Below, piece after piece: positions 8,637 through 16,298 of a DNA stretch of 20,974 nucleotides. The DNA is taken from NCBI GenBank assembly GCA_036378735.1, contig DASUVX010000037.1, forward strand, positions 1 through 20,974, given 5' to 3'. The notes beneath the pieces were generated by a model. It did no database searches. It was not told where the DNA came from and worked only from the letters and a program-made list of their open reading frames with translations. This DNA comes from GCA-003244245 sp036378735 (GTDB lineage: Bacteria > Actinomycetota > Actinomycetes > Mycobacteriales > Pseudonocardiaceae). A program made the translations under genes and the position numbers. The first letter of the stretch is position 1, and each line of letters starts with the position of its first letter.

Positions 8637-9790
8637 GATGAGTAGGCGCTGTTCTCTTCGACGTACCCGTGCGAGAGGTCGGTGGTGAGCACGGTGGCCT
8701 GCCCGTCGCCCAGCTGCAGATCGATCTCCACGGTGATCTCCCGGCCGGACAGGTCCGCCTTCGAGCGGTCGGCCGCTACCGCGCCGCCCTGGCAGAGAAG
8801 CACCCCGTTGATCCAGATATCCAGGGTGTCAGCCCGGACCGTGGCCGATGAGGCACCCGTTGCGGCGGCGATCCGGCCCCAGTTGGGGTCCGCGCCGAAA
8901 AATGCGGTCTTAACCAGGTTGTCCCGGGCCACCGCGCGGGCTGCGGCAAGCGCCTCGCCGTTGCCGGCGGCCCCGCGGACGGTGATGGCGATCTCCTTGG
9001 TGACGCCCTCGGCGTCGGCTTGCAAGCTCCTCACCAGCCGGTGACATACCTGCTGCACTGCGGCGGCGAATTCCTCCTCGTCGGGTGCAGTGCCCGAGGC
9101 GCCGGAGGCCATCAACAGGACGGTGTCGTTGGTCGAGCAGGCTCCGTCGATGTCCAGACGCTCGAAGGTTTCGCTGGTAGCCCGGCGCAGCACGGTATCC
9201 AGCGTGGATCCGCCGACCGCGGCGTCGGTGGTGAGGACGCACAGCATGGTGGCCAGGCTGGGCGCGACCATGCCGGCTCCCTTGGCGAACCCGCCCACCG
9301 TCCAGCCGGTGCGGTGCACCGCGGCCTGCTTGGGCACGGTGTCGGTGGTGAGCACTGCGGTGGCGGCGGCCAGCCCCGCTTCCGGGGTGGCGGCCAAGGA
9401 GGCCGCTGCTTTGTCGATCCCGGATAGCAGCGCATCCAACGGCAACCGCTCGCCGATCAATCCGGTGGAGCACACGGCGACCTCAGCCGCTCCGCAGTCC
9501 AGGATGGTGGCGACCCGTTCAGCGGTGGCGTGGGTGTCCTGGAACCCTTTGGGACCGGTGCAGGCGTTGGCTCCCCCGGAGTTCAGTACGGCGGCGTGCA
9601 GGCGCCGGCTGGTGAGTACCTGTTCCGACCACAGCACTGGGGCGGCCTTGACCTGATTGCGGGTGAAGACCCCGGCGGCCGCTCGTGCCGGTCCATCGTT
9701 GACGACTAACGCCAGGTCCAGAGCACCACTGGCCTTGATGCCAGCGGCCACCCCCGCAGTCCGGAATCCGCCTGCTGCGGTGACGCTCAT
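8633..9790 (-). CDS. argJ: Bifunctional ornithine acetyltransferase / N-acetylglutamate synthase
   Basis: ArgJ recycles the acetyl group from N-acetylornithine to glutamate; bifunctional members also use acetyl-CoA. It belongs to the self-cleaving Ntn-hydrolase-like family. In the conserved segment KGAGMVAPSLATML the chain should break between A180 and T181, freeing T181 as the nucleophile of the beta subunit. The length of 385 aa is typical. The ATG at 9790 has AAAGGA eight bases upstream. It follows argC by 29 bases and overlaps argB by four. No argE is visible, in keeping with the recycling route. Confidence 0.96.
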   Translation of the reverse strand: MSVTAAGGFRTAGVAAGIKASGALDLALVVNDGPARAAAGVFTRNQVKAAPVLWSEQVLTSRRLHAAVLNSGGANACTGPKGFQDTHATAERVATILDCGAAEVAVCSTGLIGERLPLDALLSGIDKAAASLAATPEAGLAAATAVLTTDTVPKQAAVHRTGWTVGGFAKGAGMVAPSLATMLCVLTTDAAVGGSTLDTVLRRATSETFERLDIDGACSTNDTVLLMASGASGTAPDEEEFAAAVQQVCHRLVRSLQADAEGVTKEIAITVRGAAGNGEALAAARAVARDNLVKTAFFGADPNWGRIAAATGASSATVRADTLDIWINGVLLCQGGAVAADRSKADLSGREITVEIDLQLGDGQATVLTTDLSHGYVEENSAYSS

Positions 9791-9819
9791 TGTGATGTCC
9801 TTTCCCGGTCTTGGCCCGG

Positions 9820-10848
9820 TCAGGGCGCGATTCCCCAGGACGGCAGGCCAGTGGTCTCAGGCAGCCCCAGCGCCAGATTGAGGCACTGCAGCGCCGCCCC
9901 TGCGGTGCCCTTGGTCAGGTTGTCCACCGCGCCGACTGCGATCAGCTTCCCAGCGTCGGCGTCGACCGCTACCTGCAACTGAACGGCATTGGAGCCGATC
10001 ACGGCGCTGGTCGCCGGCCATCGGCCGTCGGGCAGCAGCTGGACGAATGGTTCCGCCGCGTAGGCGGCGTGGTAGGCACTCCGGATCTTGTCCTGGTCAG
10101 TGCCCGGTCGTAGCGCTGCGGTGCAGCTGGCCAGGATTCCGCGCGGCATCGGCGCCAGCACCGGGGTGAACGACACAGTGACTGCGTGGCCAGCAACGGC
10201 GCTGAGGTTCTGGATGATCTCCGGGGTGTGCCGGTGCACACCTGCCATCCCGTAGACGCTGGCCGACCCCATCACCTCAGAGCCCAGCAGGTGTGGTTTC
10301 AGCGCGCGGCCGGCTCCCGACGTGCCGGACAGCGCCGTCACCACGACATCGGGAGCGACCAAGCCCGCGTGCAGCGCGGGCGCAAGGGTGAGGCTGACCA
10401 CTGTCGGGTAACAACCGGGCACCGCGATGCGGCGAGCTCCGCGTAACTTCTCCCGGCCTCCGGGCAGTTCGGGCAACCCGTATGGCCAGCTGCCGGCGTG
10501 TTCGCCGCCGTACCAGCGCTGCCAGGCGGCGGAGTCCGCGAGCCGGTGGTCGGCTCCGCAGTCGATCACCAGGGTGTCCTGGGGTAACTCGGCCGCCAGC
10601 GCTGCCGAATGGCCGTGCGGGAGCGCGAGTATGACAGCGTCATGTCCGGCCAACTGCTGCACCGAGGTGCCGGACAGAATGCGCTCGGCGAGTGGGATCA
10701 GGTTCGGGTGATGCTCACCGAGTGTGCTTCCGGCGTTCCCACCTGCCGTCAACGCACCGATCTCGATATGCGGATGACTGAGCATCAGGCGAAGGAGTTC
10801 GCCACCGGCATAGCCACTCGCGCCTGCTACCGCGACCTTTACGGGCAT
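9820..10848 (-). CDS. argC: N-acetyl-gamma-glutamyl-phosphate reductase
   Basis: This enzyme reduces N-acetylglutamyl phosphate to the semialdehyde with NADPH. The protein begins with the dinucleotide-binding motif VAVAGASGYAGGEL and has the catalytic cysteine in AVPGCYP (C146 from the chosen start). It is first in the arg operon. Two in-frame ATGs lie two codons apart (10854 and 10848) and neither has a Shine-Dalgarno. The promoter upstream would start RNA at or within a base of 10848, so I chose the second, as a leaderless start giving 342 aa. With the first ATG the protein would be 344 aa. Confidence 0.93.
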   Translation of the reverse strand: MPVKVAVAGASGYAGGELLRLMLSHPHIEIGALTAGGNAGSTLGEHHPNLIPLAERILSGTSVQQLAGHDAVILALPHGHSAALAAELPQDTLVIDCGADHRLADSAAWQRWYGGEHAGSWPYGLPELPGGREKLRGARRIAVPGCYPTVVSLTLAPALHAGLVAPDVVVTALSGTSGAGRALKPHLLGSEVMGSASVYGMAGVHRHTPEIIQNLSAVAGHAVTVSFTPVLAPMPRGILASCTAALRPGTDQDKIRSAYHAAYAAEPFVQLLPDGRWPATSAVIGSNAVQLQVAVDADAGKLIAVGAVDNLTKGTAGAALQCLNLALGLPETTGLPSWGIAP

Positions 10849-10864
10849 GCGCATGAGTATGCAC
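10849..10864 (-). promoter_or_regulatory. probable ARG box (ArgR operator)
   Basis: The minus strand reads GTGCATACTCATGCGC. Against the M. tuberculosis ARG box as I remember it, TTGCATAACGATGCAA, it agrees at TGCATA and ATGC, 10 of 16 positions with the same spacing. It overlaps the -10 box and the predicted transcription start of argC, the right place for repression by the ArgR encoded five genes downstream. A perfect 10-bp palindrome CATGCGCATG (10846-10855) overlaps its downstream end. Confidence 0.55.
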
Positions 10865-10884
10865 CGTTATGGAAGTCCATTCAA
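10856..10884 (-). promoter_or_regulatory. arg operon promoter, probably giving a leaderless mRNA
   Basis: On the minus strand TTGAAT (10884-10879) lies exactly 17 bases before CATACT (10861-10856). Both match consensus at four of six positions. The A of the ATG at 10848 is eight bases past the -10 box, within the normal range for a start site. With no Shine-Dalgarno before argC, a leaderless transcript is the simplest reading. Confidence 0.5.
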
Positions 10885-10931
10885 CGCGTTTGCGGGTGGT
10901 GCCGTCGGTTCGCGCGGGCCTCCCGGCAGAC

Positions 10932-10997
10932 CGGGCGCGAAAGCCCGACACACCGGGCAGCTGGGCGCGACACGCGCGGGGGTGGGCGTGACACGCC
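10932..10997 (-). terminator. cluster of three short GC-rich hairpins after pheT, likely terminator
   Basis: Three stem-loops follow one another downstream of the pheT stop. 10985-10997 has a 5-bp stem with a 3-base loop, 10965-10977 has GCGCG/CGCGC with a 3-base loop, and 10932-10947 has CGGGC/GCCCG with a 6-base loop. The first two contain a 14-base unit, GCGTGTC(A/G)CGCCCA on the minus strand (10996-10983 and 10975-10962), differing at one base and spaced 21 bases apart; the third is a looser copy. No T-run is present. Hairpins lacking a T-run are proposed terminators in GC-rich actinobacteria, and the position between pheT and the argC promoter supports that role. Confidence 0.5.
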
Positions 10998-11013
10998 GGG
11001 CGGGCATGCGGGG

Positions 11014-13497
11014 TTAGGAGCGCAGGGTTGCGTTGTGGGTGGCGGTGGCGGCGGCGACTGCGGCGTCGCGGGCGGCGGTGGCTTCGGCGGCGGTGAGGGT
11101 GCGATCGGGGGCGCGGAAGCGCAACGCGAAGGCCAGGGACCGCTTGCCTGCACCGATCTGGTCGCCGGTGTAGACGTCGAACAGGCGCACGTCTTCCAGT
11201 AGCTCTCCGGCGCCGCGACGCAGCGTGGCGGTGAGCTCGGCCACCGGTACGCCGGCGTCCACCACGAGGGCGATGTCTTGTAGCACCGGTGGGTAGGGCG
11301 AAACCAGCGGCGCTGGCCGACGATCAGTCAGTGGCAGCGCGTCGAGATCCAGCTCCATCGCGCAGGTCCGCGGCGGCAGGCCCAGCGCCTCGACCACAGC
11401 CGGATGCAACTCCCCCGCGTGCCCGACCGGGCGGCCGTCCATCCGTAGCGCGGCGCAGCGGCCGGGATGCCACGGCGGGGTGTGCGCGGCCGAGACCTCG
11501 AGCTCGACGCCAGCGGCGTGCCCGACCATCCGCGCGGCCTGAACCGCATCGGCCCAGGCCGCCGGCCGACCGGTACCCCACCAACCACGGCGCTCCCATT
11601 GCCCGGCGAGCACGGCGCCCACATGCAGCGGCTGTGCAGGAAGCGCACTGACCAGCGCGGTGATCTCAGCGTCGGTTGGCCGGTCGAGCACCCCCACCTC
11701 GGGCATCGCGGCGACGCCGGGGCGCGGCTGCACGACAGGTGCCATCCCGTAGAGCGCCAGATCCCGCTGCCCGCGGGCGACGTTGCGTACCAGAGCCTCG
11801 AGCAAGCCGGGAAGCAACGTGGTGGCCAGCTGGTCGCGGTCGGACTCCAACGGGTTGAGCAGCTTGATGGTCCGCCGCCGCGGATCTTCCTCGGGCAGAC
11901 CGAAGGCGTCCCAGGTGCCGGCGGAGACGAACGGGCTGGGCAGCACCTCCACATAGCCGGCGCCGGCCAACGCTCGGGAGATCATGCGGCGTCGCCGCTG
12001 CGCGGCGGACAGGCCGCGGCCGGGTGGTGCGGGGGGCAGCGTGGAGGGGATGGTGTCGTAGCCCTCCAGCCGCAGCACCTCCTCGACCAGGTCGGCCGGT
12101 TGTACCAGGTCGGGGCGCCAGGACGGCGGGGTGACCGTCACCGTGGTGGTGCCGTGGGTACTGGCGACCTCCACCGCGCAGCCGATCTGGGACAGCCGCC
12201 GAACGGTGGCGCCACGCTCGTATCCCCGGCCGGCCACCCGATCCGGTTCCTCGATCGGCATCACCACGGACACCGGAGCGGGAGGCGTGCCGACATCGGT
12301 ACGGCCCGGCAAGACCTCCCCGCCGCCGTAGCGGCTCAGCAGCGTCGCGGCGCGCTCGGCGGCCGCCGGGGCCAGGGCCGGGTCGACCCCGCGCTCGAAG
12401 CGGCGCGCCGCCTCGCTGGGCAGCTTGTGTCGCCGGGCGGTGCGGGCTACTGAGGCAGGGTCCCAGTTCGCCGCCTCCAGCAGCAGGCTGGTGGTCTGCT
12501 GGCCGACTTCGGTGCTTTCCCCGCCCATTACGGCCGCCAGGGAGACCGGGCCGCTGGCATCGCAGATCACAATGTCGTCGGGATCCAGCTCCCGGCACAC
12601 CCCGTCGAGCGTGGTGAGCTTCTCCCCCTCGGTCGCCCTGCGGATGACGAGATCACCGTCCACTTTGGCGGCGTCGAACGCGTGCATCGGGTGCCCGAGT
12701 TCGAGCATCACGTAGTTGGTGACGTCGACAGCCAGCGAGATCGGCCGCATCCCGGCCAGTTGCAACCGCCGGCGCATCCACCACGGAGACTCGGCGGTCG
12801 GATGCAGGCCCGCCACCTGGCGGACGACGAACCGGCGGCAACCCTGCTCGTCCTCGATGTGCACCGGCCAGCTGGGGGCGTCGGCCGGCGGCACGTCCAA
12901 CAGACCGGGATCGCCGTAGGGGACGTCGAACGCGATGGCCAGCTCGCGGGCCAGCCCGCGCACCGACAGGCAGTACCCCCGATCCGGGGTGATCGCCAGT
13001 TCGATCACCGCATCGTCGAGGCCGAGGACCTGGACAGCGCTGACCCCGGGCATGGCCGCATCGCTCCGCAGCACGATGATCCCGGTGTGGTCATCGCCGA
13101 GTCGCAGCTCGGCGGCTGAGCAGATCATCCCGTCAGAGGTCCGGCCGTAGGCGGTGCGCGCACCGATCGTGACATCACCGGGCAGCACCGTGCCGGGCCG
13201 CGCCAGCACCACCAGATCCCCCTGCGCGAAGTTAGTGGCGCCGCAAACCACCCCGCGCGGCGCCGGCCCGCCGTCGTCCACCAGGCAGTACCGGATGGGC
13301 TTGGTGAAACCGGTCAATTCCTCGATCTCGGTTACCCGGCCCACCACCAGCGGCCCGCTGACCGGGCCGAGGTGGTGCACGGCCTCAACCTCGAGCCCGG
13401 CCCGCACGAAGGCGTCCGCGATCTGGTCGACCGTCGGGGCGGCGTCGCCCTCGGGGAGCGCCACGTGATCGCGTAGCCACGACACGGGAACGCGCAT
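11014..13497 (-). CDS. pheT: Phenylalanine--tRNA ligase beta subunit
   Basis: PheT is the beta half of the (alpha-beta)2 synthetase that charges tRNA-Phe; it carries the editing and tRNA-binding parts. The 827-aa length is normal. In order one sees the N-terminal MRVPVSWLRDHV, an EMAP/OB-type tRNA-binding domain (about residues 40-150, with GVVCGATNFAQGD), the B3/B4 editing region, the B5 domain, the catalytic-like core and a C-terminal ferredoxin-fold anticodon-binding domain (about the last 95 residues, starting SPYPPVLQDIALV). I chose the ATG at 13497, four bases after the pheS stop, with GGAGG nine bases upstream. A start at 13539 would add 14 residues inside pheS. Confidence 0.96.
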   Translation of the reverse strand: MRVPVSWLRDHVALPEGDAAPTVDQIADAFVRAGLEVEAVHHLGPVSGPLVVGRVTEIEELTGFTKPIRYCLVDDGGPAPRGVVCGATNFAQGDLVVLARPGTVLPGDVTIGARTAYGRTSDGMICSAAELRLGDDHTGIIVLRSDAAMPGVSAVQVLGLDDAVIELAITPDRGYCLSVRGLARELAIAFDVPYGDPGLLDVPPADAPSWPVHIEDEQGCRRFVVRQVAGLHPTAESPWWMRRRLQLAGMRPISLAVDVTNYVMLELGHPMHAFDAAKVDGDLVIRRATEGEKLTTLDGVCRELDPDDIVICDASGPVSLAAVMGGESTEVGQQTTSLLLEAANWDPASVARTARRHKLPSEAARRFERGVDPALAPAAAERAATLLSRYGGGEVLPGRTDVGTPPAPVSVVMPIEEPDRVAGRGYERGATVRRLSQIGCAVEVASTHGTTTVTVTPPSWRPDLVQPADLVEEVLRLEGYDTIPSTLPPAPPGRGLSAAQRRRRMISRALAGAGYVEVLPSPFVSAGTWDAFGLPEEDPRRRTIKLLNPLESDRDQLATTLLPGLLEALVRNVARGQRDLALYGMAPVVQPRPGVAAMPEVGVLDRPTDAEITALVSALPAQPLHVGAVLAGQWERRGWWGTGRPAAWADAVQAARMVGHAAGVELEVSAAHTPPWHPGRCAALRMDGRPVGHAGELHPAVVEALGLPPRTCAMELDLDALPLTDRRPAPLVSPYPPVLQDIALVVDAGVPVAELTATLRRGAGELLEDVRLFDVYTGDQIGAGKRSLAFALRFRAPDRTLTAAEATAARDAAVAAATATHNATLRS

Positions 13498-13501
13498 CGG
13501 C

Positions 13502-14569
13502 TCAGGCCTCCATTCCGAACGCGCAGGTGAAGCGGACATCGCCCTCGACCATGTCCCGCATGTCGGTGATGCCGTTGCGGAACTGCAGGGTGCGTTCGAT
13601 GCCCATGCCGAAGGCGAAGCCGGAATAGACGGCGGTGTCTACCCCGCAGGCACGAAGCACGTTGGGATTGACCATCCCGCAGCCGCCCCACTCCACCCAG
13701 CCTGCGCCCCCCTTGCGCTCCGGGAACCACACATCGACCTCAGCGGAAGGCTCGGTGAACGGGAAGAACGAGGGTCGTAGCCGGGTCCGGGAGGTCTCGC
13801 CGAACATCGCCCGGGCGAAGGCGTCCAAGGTGCCTTTGAGGTGCGCCATGGTGATGCCCTTGTCCACCGCGAGCCCTTCGATCTGGTGGAACACCGGGGT
13901 GTGGGTGGCGTCCAGCGCGTCGGTGCGAAACGTCCGTCCGGGGCACACCACATAGACCGGTAGCTCACGCTCGAGCAGGGCACGCACCTGCACCGGGGAG
14001 GTGTGCGTGCGCAGCACCATGCCGGATCCCTCCGGCGCGACATAGAAACTGTCCTGCATGGTGCGAGCCGGGTGATCCTTCGGGAAGTTGAGGGCATCGA
14101 AGTTGAACCACTCGGCCTCGAGCTCCGGACCCTCGGCGACCTCGTAACCCATCGCGACGAACACGTCGGCGATGCGCTCGCACAGCGTGGTGATCGGGTG
14201 CCGGGCACCCGTTGGCACCCGGTCCCACGGCAGCGTGACATCGACGGCCTCGGCCCGCAGGGTGCTGGAGTCCCGCTCGGCCGCCAACTCGGCTCGGCGC
14301 TGGTCGAAGGCGGCCTGCACGGCCGTGCGGCTGGCATTGAGCCGCTTGCCGGCCTCGGCGCGGGCCTTCGGTGGCAGCGCACCGATCTCCCGGCGGGCGC
14401 TCAGCAGCGGTGATCGGTCGCCGAGATGGGCGGGTTTGACGGCGGCCAACTGCTCGAGGTCGGCAGCCTGCGCGAAGGCCTTCTCGGCGTCCTCGACAGC
14501 CTGCGCCAGCGCTTCAGGGGCGAGCACGGCGACCTGCTTGGGATCGTAAGAGTCGTTGGGTCCAGACAT
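13502..14569 (-). CDS. pheS: Phenylalanine--tRNA ligase alpha subunit
   Basis: PheS is the catalytic class II subunit of phenylalanyl-tRNA synthetase. The 355-aa protein starts with a coiled-coil arm rich in alanine and charged residues (about 15-105) that contacts tRNA. The catalytic core then shows TMQDSFYV at 170-177, motif 2 around FRTDALDATHTPVFHQIEGL, and motif 3 GMGIERT at 321-327. The ATG at 14569 has AGGAG 11 bases upstream and gives the usual N-terminus; upstream in-frame sequence is not PheS-like. It is followed at once by pheT, so both subunits come from one mRNA. Confidence 0.96.
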   Translation of the reverse strand: MSGPNDSYDPKQVAVLAPEALAQAVEDAEKAFAQAADLEQLAAVKPAHLGDRSPLLSARREIGALPPKARAEAGKRLNASRTAVQAAFDQRRAELAAERDSSTLRAEAVDVTLPWDRVPTGARHPITTLCERIADVFVAMGYEVAEGPELEAEWFNFDALNFPKDHPARTMQDSFYVAPEGSGMVLRTHTSPVQVRALLERELPVYVVCPGRTFRTDALDATHTPVFHQIEGLAVDKGITMAHLKGTLDAFARAMFGETSRTRLRPSFFPFTEPSAEVDVWFPERKGGAGWVEWGGCGMVNPNVLRACGVDTAVYSGFAFGMGIERTLQFRNGITDMRDMVEGDVRFTCAFGMEA

Positions 14570-14648
14570 AGGGTGACTAGCTCCTGGGCTTCCGGAGGGC
14601 CACGACGTGGGGCGCCTGCCGTGCCGTGTGCGGTCAGTTCTGAAGCAG

Positions 14649-14654
14649 ATCCTA
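14649..14654 (-). promoter_or_regulatory. possible -10 box for pheST at the methyltransferase stop codon
   Basis: The minus strand reads TAGGAT, a good actinobacterial -10 (TAnnnT), and it includes the TAG stop of the preceding gene. Transcription would start near 14643, leaving about 74 bases of leader before pheS. I find no -35 at the right distance and no T-box-like or leader-peptide structure in the 82-base gap, so this is only a candidate. Confidence 0.25.
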
Positions 14655-15458
14655 GGTGATCGCTCCGGCGGCGGGCCGTCCACGGTGCGCCCGCGCGCTC
14701 GCGTACAGGCAGACCGCTGCCGCCGTGGCCAGGTTAAGGCTCTCGGCGCGCCCGTGCAGGGGAATGGCCACGGCGTAGTCGGCGGCCGCGAGCAGGTCAG
14801 GGTCCATCCCATGCACCTCGTTACCGAACAGCCACGCCGTCGGCGCTGCCAAGCTGCCGGAATCGATGACGTCATCGAGATCACGGCCACTGCCCGCATC
14901 GGCCGCCAGCACCTGCAAGCCGGCCTCGCGGCACGCCGCGACGGCGCGCTGCGGATCGGGCTCCATTCCCAGCGGGAGGTGGAAGACGCTTCCGGTGGAA
15001 GCCCGCACGCACTTGCCGTTGTGGGGGTCGACACCATCCCCGGTGAAAAGCACCGCACCGGCCCCAGCGGCGTCGGCCACCCGGATGACCGTGCCGGCAT
15101 TGCCGGGGTCGGAGACCCCGGCCAGCACCGCGATCAGCCGGGCGCCCTGCAGCGCATCCGCGGCGGGGCACCCGAGCGTGGCACAGACCGCCACGATGCC
15201 CTGCGGAGTGGCCGTCTCGGACAACCCGGCGGCGGCCCGCTCAGTGATCAGGGATACCGGAGCGCTGGAAGCCTCGACGAGATCAGGATGGCGCTGCGCG
15301 GCCCGCTCGGTGACGAACAACTCGAGCACCGTTCCGTACGCGATGGCCTCGCGCACCGCTTGGGCACCCTCCACCAGGAATCGCCCAGCAGCGTCGCGGT
15401 CGCGCCGCCGGAGTAGTCCCCGGGCCGCGACGACCCGGGGAGTCCGTTCGGTGAACAG
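14652..15458 (-). CDS. SpoU/TrmH-family RNA methyltransferase (probable rRNA 2'-O-methyltransferase)
   Basis: This is an S-adenosylmethionine-dependent SPOUT methyltransferase, syntenic with the gene called tsnR in M. tuberculosis; the exact rRNA target is unknown. The SPOUT motifs are visible: GVSDPGNAGTVIR (motif 1), WLFGNEVHGM (motif 2) and IPLHGRAESLNLATAAAV (motif 3). The N-terminal substrate-binding domain starts LFTERTPRVVAARGLL and continues through GRFLVEGAQAV, so translation must begin upstream of the only standard candidate, GTG at 15374. No ATG, GTG or TTG exists in frame there. I chose the CTG at 15458 (GGAG just upstream, 268 aa). A CTG at 15515, overlapping the rplT stop as CTGA, is the alternative. 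Confidence 0.85.
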   Translation of the reverse strand: MFTERTPRVVAARGLLRRRDRDAAGRFLVEGAQAVREAIAYGTVLELFVTERAAQRHPDLVEASSAPVSLITERAAAGLSETATPQGIVAVCATLGCPAADALQGARLIAVLAGVSDPGNAGTVIRVADAAGAGAVLFTGDGVDPHNGKCVRASTGSVFHLPLGMEPDPQRAVAACREAGLQVLAADAGSGRDLDDVIDSGSLAAPTAWLFGNEVHGMDPDLLAAADYAVAIPLHGRAESLNLATAAAVCLYASARAHRGRPAAGAIT

Positions 15459-15511
15459 CGCGCTCCGCTGGGTACTGCTCTGGACGCCACGCTGGGCCGG
15501 GGTCGCTGCGC

Positions 15512-15913
15512 TCAGGCGGCGTCGCCGTCCCGGGCTGCCGCACTCGCTCCCCGGCCGGCCGGCAGGTTGGCCCTGGCAATCTCGACCAGCGCGGTGAACG
15601 CGCCGGGATCCGAGACGGCGAGCTCGGCGAGGTTCTTGCGGTCTACTTCGACGCCCGCAATGCGTAATCCTTGCACGAGCCGGTTGTAGGTCATCCCGTT
15701 CTGCCGCGCCGCAGCGTTGATCCGGGTGATCCAGAGTTGCCGGAAGTCACCCTTGCGAGCCCGCCGGTCGCGGTAGGCGTACTGCAGCGAGTGGAGGATC
15801 TGTTCCTTGGCCTTGCGGTAGAGCCGAGAGCGCTGGCCACGGTAGCCGCTGGCGGCCTCCAGGGTGCTGCGGCGCTTCTTTTGGGCGTTGACCGCTCGCT
15901 TGACGCGTGCCAC
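15512..15913 (-). CDS. rplT: 50S ribosomal protein L20
   Basis: L20 is an early-binding 23S rRNA assembly protein, and in several bacteria it represses its own operon. The sequence is diagnostic: MARVKRAVNAQKKRR at the start, YRGQRSRLYRKAKEQ at 24-38, the long basic helix, and the globular C-terminal domain with LWITRINAAARQNGMTYNRL (residues 60-79). It has 133 aa, with a short alanine-rich tail beyond the usual end. The start is GTG at 15913, with AGGA upstream. It follows rpmI by 75 bases, which contain a small hairpin. Confidence 0.97.
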   Translation of the reverse strand: MARVKRAVNAQKKRRSTLEAASGYRGQRSRLYRKAKEQILHSLQYAYRDRRARKGDFRQLWITRINAAARQNGMTYNRLVQGLRIAGVEVDRKNLAELAVSDPGAFTALVEIARANLPAGRGASAAARDGDAA

Positions 15914-15935
15914 TGGTTTGTCCTGTCGATCTCGG

Positions 15936-15953
15936 GGGCGGCGTAACCCGCCC
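15936..15953 (-). other. hairpin in the rpmI-rplT spacer
   Basis: On the minus strand GGGCGG (15953-15948) pairs with CCGCCC (15941-15936) around a 6-base loop. It sits about 25 bases upstream of the rplT start. It could help set rplT expression; no T-run follows. Confidence 0.4.
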
Positions 15954-15988
15954 GGGGTCGGGGTCGAGGTTCGGCGGTGCGCAGCCGG

Positions 15989-16183
15989 TCAGCGACCGAG
16001 CAGCCTGCGGATCCGCGACGTGTCCTGGGACGCCACCTCGACGACCCCGGTCAGCCGGCGGGTGATCCTGGAGGACTTCTTCTCCAGCAGGTGGCGCTTG
16101 CCAGCGCGCTGCCGCAGCAACTTGCCGCTAGCGGAGAGCTTGACGCGCTTCGCGGTACCGCTGTGGGTCTTGTTCTTCGGCAT
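15989..16183 (-). CDS. rpmI: 50S ribosomal protein L35
   Basis: L35 is a small basic protein of the large ribosomal subunit. The 64-aa sequence MPKNKTHSGTAKRVKLSASG and the following KLLRQRAGKRHLLEKKSSRI are characteristic. The ATG at 16183 has GAGGAC upstream and yields the canonical N-terminus. A reading from 16216 would add 11 residues and is rejected because it runs back through a hairpin with no ribosome-binding site. The gene lies in the standard order infC-rpmI-rplT. Confidence 0.97.
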   Translation of the reverse strand: MPKNKTHSGTAKRVKLSASGKLLRQRAGKRHLLEKKSSRITRRLTGVVEVASQDTSRIRRLLGR

Positions 16184-16196
16184 GTCCGTCCTCGTT

Positions 16197-16276
16197 GTGC
16201 CACCGGAAGGCGGCACTGACTATGCGGTGGCCCCGAAGGGCCACCCCTATTTTCACTGTGACCCCCTGCAGGTCAC
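16197..16276 (-). promoter_or_regulatory. three consecutive hairpins in the infC-rpmI spacer (candidate RNA regulator)
   Basis: In transcript order the spacer holds three stem-loops. The first is GTGACC/GGTCAC (stem 16276-16271 with 16263-16258, 7-base loop). The second is GGTGGCCC-TTCG-GGGCCACC (16245-16226), an 8-bp stem capped by a stable UUCG tetraloop. The third is GTGCCGCC-TTCC-GGTGGCAC (16216-16197), an 8-bp stem with one G-U pair, ending just before the rpmI Shine-Dalgarno. The right arm of the second (GCCACC) could also pair with the right arm of the third (GGTGGC), so two exclusive folds exist. L20 autoregulation of this operon is known in E. coli and Bacillus; whether this is an analogue is inference. 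Confidence 0.55.
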
Positions 16277-16298
16277 CGAGTGCTGCTATGTGGGCGCT

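Noticed and set aside
10881..11153. Proline-rich minus-strand open frame across the pheT end
   Set aside because: It overlaps pheT in another frame and consists mainly of Pro and Ala codons generated by GC-rich repeats.
15418..15440. 7-bp stem with a 9-base loop near the methyltransferase start, as a terminator after rplT
   Set aside because: It lies within the conserved coding sequence (LFTERTPRVV region) and has no T-run; at most it influences initiation.
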